Part shown: one piece after another, positions 6,707 through 10,085 of the stretch
Layout of the letters: each line of letters starts with the position of its first letter
Position numbering within the stretch: the stretch's first letter is position 1
The notes under the pieces: model-generated
The model's input: the letters and a program-made list of their open reading frames with translations, nothing else
Databases searched by the model: none
What the model was told of the DNA's origin: nothing
DNA from: Methanobacteriota archaeon
GTDB taxonomy: Archaea > Thermoplasmatota > Poseidoniia > Poseidoniales > Poseidoniaceae
DNA: 10,085 bases
Direction of reading: 5' to 3'
NCBI GenBank assembly: GCA_002689565.1
Contig: NZGQ01000071.1
Coordinates: 1-10,085 of the forward strand
Position numbers and translations under genes: made by a program

Positions 6707-6817
6707 TGCAAAACTTCCATGGTAGCCGATACAAAGTCTTTCTCGACTTTGAGAGCCAAATTTAGTTGCTGGATTCTATTAATGATGCGCGTAGATACAG
6801 TGTTTAACCATAGTAGA

Positions 6818-9352
6818 TCAAACAATTTCTGCCTCTAATATCTCATTTTCCGAATCTTCATTTGTTAAAACTAGACGTCCCGGTGAAATCCTCATTGAGT
6901 AACCAACTCCGAGGAGGGCCACTATCATCATCAGAGTCATGAAAGACATTGATAGAGGGTATTTTGAGTACATCTCTCCTAGGGATGAAAAGAAACCTTC
7001 CTCTGAGGATTTGCTACCAGTCTCTTTTGGTTTGATTAGAGCGACTATAGCGGCTTGGTCATAGACTAATCTCGTGAATGTGAGTTTACCATCATTTCCT
7101 GAATCGTATACATCTGATGGTAGAGCAGGGTCTAGGTCTGAGTAGAAATCAGGCCGTTGTTCGAATGCAATATTCACCGGTTCGCTGAGGTCCAAAGTAA
7201 GCAGTACATCTACAGTGTAAGGGATTCTTGATTCAAAGAATTCAGGATCCTCAAATACTCCAAGAAGAGTTATTGCTTGCCCAGATACATCGAAGTGAGC
7301 CCATTTCCCCCAAGAAGAACTGTCCACATCTAGGTCGTAGTACCATGTATCTGCAATCCTAATTCCCATTCCCTGTGCGTCATTTGATCCATCTTCGCCA
7401 AGGTCGATAGAAAGTTGGAGTTGACCTGCTTGTGCGGTTTCGAGTTCAAATTCTGAGGCAGCAAATGTTGCTTCCAGGCGTTCAGTTCCATTAGGAATCC
7501 AAACATAATGCGAATCTTCTGTGTAGTAGACTGCGCCATTTGCTCCATTATTGAAGTGGTTCCAATCACCCTTCCAAGAATGCTTTACTCTGTCTGTGTT
7601 GATAGGTATTGTAGCAACTCCCATCATCTCTTGGTAGATTTCGTATGCGTCCCATACATCGTATTCAGGATGGTCAACTATTCCGTCTCCATCCTGGTCT
7701 CTCATCAATTGTAGAGTCCTTGCAAGAGCTACTGCTGCATCGGTATCGGTTAGTCCATGCCCGACTCTCCAGTCATGGCATTCTCCAGTGGCGCTTCTGT
7801 AGCACTGTTCAGGAATGTCTGCACACGCATCTTCATCGTTACCTGCTTCACAAGAATTGGCCATTCCATCATACCTAGAAGTGAGTTCTAGGATTAATTC
7901 AAACTCATGAACTCTGCTGTAATTTCCACTATTCCAGTCATCATACTGTCCATAAGATGCTGTTCCATCTCCACCAACAAGACTGTCTCCGAAATCGTGG
8001 TCATCACGGTGATAATCTGCTACACCTAGGGAAGGAGCTGCGTTTAACACAAGTCCTGCAATGCCTCCAACGTGTGGTGTTGCCATCGATGTTCCTGAAA
8101 TTGACATGTAGTATAGGTCTCCTTGCAGCCTAGTTGATGCATCGATTGCAGTTCCTCTAGGTGCTGTTGCCCAAATGTCACGACCAGGTGCTCCAACATC
8201 TGGCCATGTGTGTTGCTGAGTCATGCAACCTCGTGATGAGAAGGAAGTAACTGCAGTTCCATCGTGAGTTAGTGCTGCGACTGAGACTGCAGAAGGAGTA
8301 TTTGCGTAAACATTGGTTCGCAAATCACCAGCACATTCTGCACCCGATCCACCTGAGTTTGAAGCAGCAAAGATAACAGCAACTCCATTATCGAAAGTCA
8401 ACATATCTGTTAATTGAGCAATCACTCCCTGCGGGTTGTAATCTCCATCAGTACCCCAAGAGTTTGAAACAACTCGGATATGATATGGGTTTTGACCAGG
8501 AGTCGAATGAGCATATGTCCATTCTAGACCCTGCTCAGCAGCGAAAATCGAAGCACCATCACCAGTTCCAAGGGCGACTAATTGTCCACCTTTGGCAACT
8601 CCAGCTCTGCGTCCACTTGATGCATCACCGTTTCCAGCAATGGTACCACCAACGTGTGTACCGTGTCCCGATGAAGTGTCTGAATTTCTTGTCTCAGTCC
8701 ATCCAACACCATCGAATTTAGCAGAGTAAATTGCTTTGTCACCAGTCCAAGGTTCTAGGTAATCGTAGTCAGGATGCCCTGCATCGACCCCTGTGTCCAA
8801 ATCGACAATAGCAGTGCCATCTCCGTCCCACTCTGTGAATGATTGGTCAATTTCATACTCTACATCTCCTGAAGGAGAAATAATCGCTCTACTCCAAGAG
8901 TCGGTCGCTGTTACAACATGAGTTGTTTCATGCATCATTATTCCTGCATCTGTTGTCGGCTCACCGCCCCATTCAGATGGTAGATAGAAGAATTCCAGAG
9001 GTTTATCCAATTCCAAGTACTCTACTCTTTCCCAATTGGAAAGTGTCCTAATCTCTCCAATTGTTCCTTCGACAAGTCCACCGTCTACAAGCGGAGCACG
9101 ACCTAGTAATTCTAAGCCTAAGGTCTCGAAGTAAGATTCATCACTTTCTGTTACAGGTGAATTGAGTTGGAAAATCACTGGAATCACCTTCGAATTCTCG
9201 AAGTTCTCTAATTCTTCAATGAGATCATCATTCATCTTGGTGAAGTCCCCAAGCGGGTTAACGTCATCCGCAAGTGGGGATGCTACTGCTGTTAGCATTA
9301 GCAATTGAATGAACATCGCAGCCGAAACCACGTATCGTCGTGATGTTGCCAT
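6818..9352 (-). CDS. Secreted, membrane-anchored subtilisin-like serine protease (peptidase family S8)
   Basis: The 844-residue endopeptidase is exported and tethered with its catalytic domain outside the cell. Residues 1-24 are a signal peptide, and 55-122 look like an inhibitor-I9-type propeptide. All S8 catalytic residues are present: D186 (DTGVD), H230 (GHGTHVGG), the oxyanion N332 (AASNSGG) and S422 (SGTSMATPHV). Between the Ser box and the last helix of the fold (GHGLTDTDAAVALA, 531-544) is an insertion of about 80 residues with C501, C510, C517 and C525, probably forming disulfides. A canonical 12-residue EF-hand-type loop follows at 552-563 (D552, D554, D556, G557, D560, E563). Residues 600-770 form a beta-rich domain related to pre-peptidase C-terminal-type modules. 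A transmembrane helix (about 799-820) and an acidic cytosolic tail end the protein. No Shine-Dalgarno precedes the ATG, but a TTATAA lies 25-30 bases upstream, consistent with a leaderless mRNA. It likely feeds on external protein or processes surface proteins. Confidence 0.95.
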   Translation of the reverse strand: MATSRRYVVSAAMFIQLLMLTAVASPLADDVNPLGDFTKMNDDLIEELENFENSKVIPVIFQLNSPVTESDESYFETLGLELLGRAPLVDGGLVEGTIGEIRTLSNWERVEYLELDKPLEFFYLPSEWGGEPTTDAGIMMHETTHVVTATDSWSRAIISPSGDVEYEIDQSFTEWDGDGTAIVDLDTGVDAGHPDYDYLEPWTGDKAIYSAKFDGVGWTETRNSDTSSGHGTHVGGTIAGNGDASSGRRAGVAKGGQLVALGTGDGASIFAAEQGLEWTYAHSTPGQNPYHIRVVSNSWGTDGDYNPQGVIAQLTDMLTFDNGVAVIFAASNSGGSGAECAGDLRTNVYANTPSAVSVAALTHDGTAVTSFSSRGCMTQQHTWPDVGAPGRDIWATAPRGTAIDASTRLQGDLYYMSISGTSMATPHVGGIAGLVLNAAPSLGVADYHRDDHDFGDSLVGGDGTASYGQYDDWNSGNYSRVHEFELILELTSRYDGMANSCEAGNDEDACADIPEQCYRSATGECHDWRVGHGLTDTDAAVALARTLQLMRDQDGDGIVDHPEYDVWDAYEIYQEMMGVATIPINTDRVKHSWKGDWNHFNNGANGAVYYTEDSHYVWIPNGTERLEATFAASEFELETAQAGQLQLSIDLGEDGSNDAQGMGIRIADTWYYDLDVDSSSWGKWAHFDVSGQAITLLGVFEDPEFFESRIPYTVDVLLTLDLSEPVNIAFEQRPDFYSDLDPALPSDVYDSGNDGKLTFTRLVYDQAAIVALIKPKETGSKSSEEGFFSSLGEMYSKYPLSMSFMTLMMIVALLGVGYSMRISPGRLVLTNEDSENEILEAEIV

Positions 9353-9376
9353 GCAACTAATTTCAATGCACGATTC

Positions 9377-9382
9377 TTATAA
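9377..9382 (-). promoter_or_regulatory. TATA box of the subtilase gene
   Basis: TTATAA occupies -30 to -25 relative to the A of the subtilase ATG (9352). Archaeal TATA boxes sit about 25-30 bases before the transcription start, so transcription would begin at or next to the ATG. This agrees with the lack of a Shine-Dalgarno. Confidence 0.55.
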
Positions 9383-9405
9383 CAATACTGATGTATTGAA
9401 CAACA

Positions 9406-9426
9406 ACTTCTAGACGAAGTCTAGAC
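9406..9426. repeat. Overlapping inverted and direct repeats upstream of the subtilase
   Basis: TCTAGAC (9409-9415) and GTCTAGA (9419-9425) form a perfect 7-bp stem with a 3-base loop. ACTTC (9406-9410) and GAAGT (9416-9420) form an alternative, mutually exclusive stem. TCTAGAC also recurs directly at 9420-9426. The cluster sits about 25 bp upstream of the subtilase TATA box and about 40 bp past the stop of the upstream gene. It could be an operator or part of a terminator; no role is proven. Confidence 0.4.
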
Positions 9427-9445
9427 CTGTCTGGCTAATAGTAGA

Positions 9446-9461
9446 ATTCCAATTGTGGAAT
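9446..9461 (-). terminator. Weak hairpin just downstream of the unrecognised gene
   Basis: ATTCCA and TGGAAT flank four bases. The stem starts 4 bases past the TGA at 9465-9467 of the gene read on the - strand. There is no strong oligo-T after it, so termination is only a possibility. Confidence 0.2.
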
Positions 9462-9464
9462 AAA

Positions 9465-10085
9465 TCATTCAAGACCATGGTCTTGTTTTGACTTATTATG
9501 GCTCCAGTGGTAGGCTAATTCAAGGAGGCTAAGGTAGTGTTCTTGCCCATCCTTGACTAGTTTTTCATGTAGCGGTTCGTTGTTGATTAGAACGTCTCCC
9601 CATACATTTGCTGCGGTTCCTTTCTTACCTTTTGGAAGGTCAAACACTTCTTTGGTAGTCGGTTCTAGTAAGTTCTTCCAAACTACTGCTGGGTTAACTG
9701 CCATTGTTACTTCGACAATAATTTCATCTTCGTTTAGACCTGTTCCGGTTTGCCAGGAATCTTCACCCATGTCAGCAAGGAAAGGCAGGCACAGATCATT
9801 GATTGATAATCCAGTCATTGGGTCCGCACCAGTCATGTTACCAAATGCTTCTCGCATTCGTCCACGGTCTGCACCACGAGCACCTGTGATACTTCGTAAT
9901 TTATCGATTGAAGTTGGTACAAGGAAACGAATGTCGGTGTAGTAAACCAGTGCTTGTTCACTGCTGCCACTCGGAGCAAAGATGTGCGAGAATGGTTGCG
10001 AGCCACCGCTTTCCCCTAGCATGTCTACTGGGAATAATGTCTTCAGAGCATTGGTTGCTACCGATTGGACAACTCTTCGAATTAG
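9465..10085 (-). CDS. Unrecognised protein, C-terminal 206 residues (5' end outside window)
   Basis: The frame is open from the right edge of the window to the TGA at 9465-9467. I do not recognise the family. The visible part looks soluble, with no signal peptide or membrane helix in view. It has a GSSEQALVYYTDIRF strand region, a basic segment with GARGADRGRMREAFG and many Asp/Glu residues. Its C-terminal segment reads as helix (EHYLSLLELAYHWSHNKSKQD), suggesting a helical end. The Met at 10022 is not taken as the start because 21 further in-frame codons lie upstream to the window edge without a stop. The last six codons coincide with a 16-base palindrome (9470-9485). The subtilase gene follows 112 bp downstream, behind its own TATA-like element, so the two are probably separate transcription units. 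Confidence 0.75.
   Translation of the reverse strand, partial: LIRRVVQSVATNALKTLFPVDMLGESGGSQPFSHIFAPSGSSEQALVYYTDIRFLVPTSIDKLRSITGARGADRGRMREAFGNMTGADPMTGLSINDLCLPFLADMGEDSWQTGTGLNEDEIIVEVTMAVNPAVVWKNLLEPTTKEVFDLPKGKKGTAANVWGDVLINNEPLHEKLVKDGQEHYLSLLELAYHWSHNKSKQDHGLE
9470..9485. repeat. Perfect 16-base palindrome in the last codons of the unrecognised gene
   Basis: CAAGACCATGGTCTTG reads the same on both strands. It encodes Gln-Asp-His-Gly-Leu plus the first base of the final Glu codon, ending 2 bases before the stop. It could fold into a hairpin near the 3' end of the mRNA or be a protein-binding site. Without a loop it would be a tight hairpin, so a binding site is as likely. Confidence 0.5.

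Noticed and set aside
6707..6817. Possible RNA gene or terminator in the 111 bp gap after the subtilase
   Set aside because: I found no tRNA-like cloverleaf, no strong hairpin and no oligo-T run; only a weak TATA-like CTTTGTAT lies upstream of the iota-CA-like gene.
7330..7878. Short open frames on both strands within the C-terminal part of the subtilase
   Set aside because: The subtilase frame is intact with all domain features through this stretch; these frames show no start signals or domains.
9553..9942. 129-codon + strand open frame opposite the unrecognised edge gene
   Set aside because: It is antisense to a longer frame and has no Shine-Dalgarno, signal or recognisable domain.
1..10085. 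Mobile element, CRISPR array, tRNA or rRNA
   Set aside because: No transposase, integrase, terminal repeats, regularly spaced repeats or RNA-gene signatures were seen on either strand.

Overview
The window most likely comes from a planktonic archaeon, and Marine Group II Euryarchaeota (Candidatus Poseidoniales) is my best guess. The firmest evidence is a full-length GatD, the asparaginase-like subunit of the archaea-specific Glu-tRNA(Gln) amidotransferase. Supporting signs are a TATA-like element at leaderless distance from one start codon, and large secreted proteins with a C-terminal membrane anchor (a subtilase and a cadherin-repeat protein), which are common in that group. The lineage is an inference; no rRNA or other marker is present. 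The DNA is moderately AT-rich, tightly packed and looks like ordinary chromosome. I see no mobile element, CRISPR array, tRNA or rRNA.

Layout. On the + strand, the 3' end of an unrecognised gene (1-300) overlaps by four bases a large membrane-anchored surface protein (297-2738). That protein has an alpha/beta-hydrolase-like head, lacking the nucleophile serine, followed by cadherin-like repeats. All remaining genes lie on the - strand. In their direction of transcription, from the right edge, they are: an unrecognised gene cut by the window edge (9465-10085); a secreted, membrane-anchored S8 subtilase with an EF-hand-type loop (6818-9352); a COG4337/iota-carbonic-anhydrase-like protein (6242-6706); a SnoaL/NTF2-like protein (5789-6163); gatD (4340-5653); and a biotin-dependent acyl-CoA carboxylase carboxyltransferase (2739-4301). 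The carboxyltransferase and the surface protein converge with no bases between their stop codons.

How the genes may work together. gatD and the carboxyltransferase are 38 bp apart, and the second has a strong Shine-Dalgarno, so they probably share a transcript. The other - strand genes are separated by 78-135 bp AT-rich gaps with several inverted repeats and are probably separate units. The subtilase and the + strand surface protein both face outside the cell, which suits a protein- or polymer-degrading heterotroph. The iota-type carbonic anhydrase is the most notable gene. It is predicted to be cytosolic and could supply bicarbonate to the biotin-dependent carboxylase encoded nearby; that link rests on proximity only.

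No gene-free stretch exceeds 300 bases; the longest is the 135 bp upstream of gatD.
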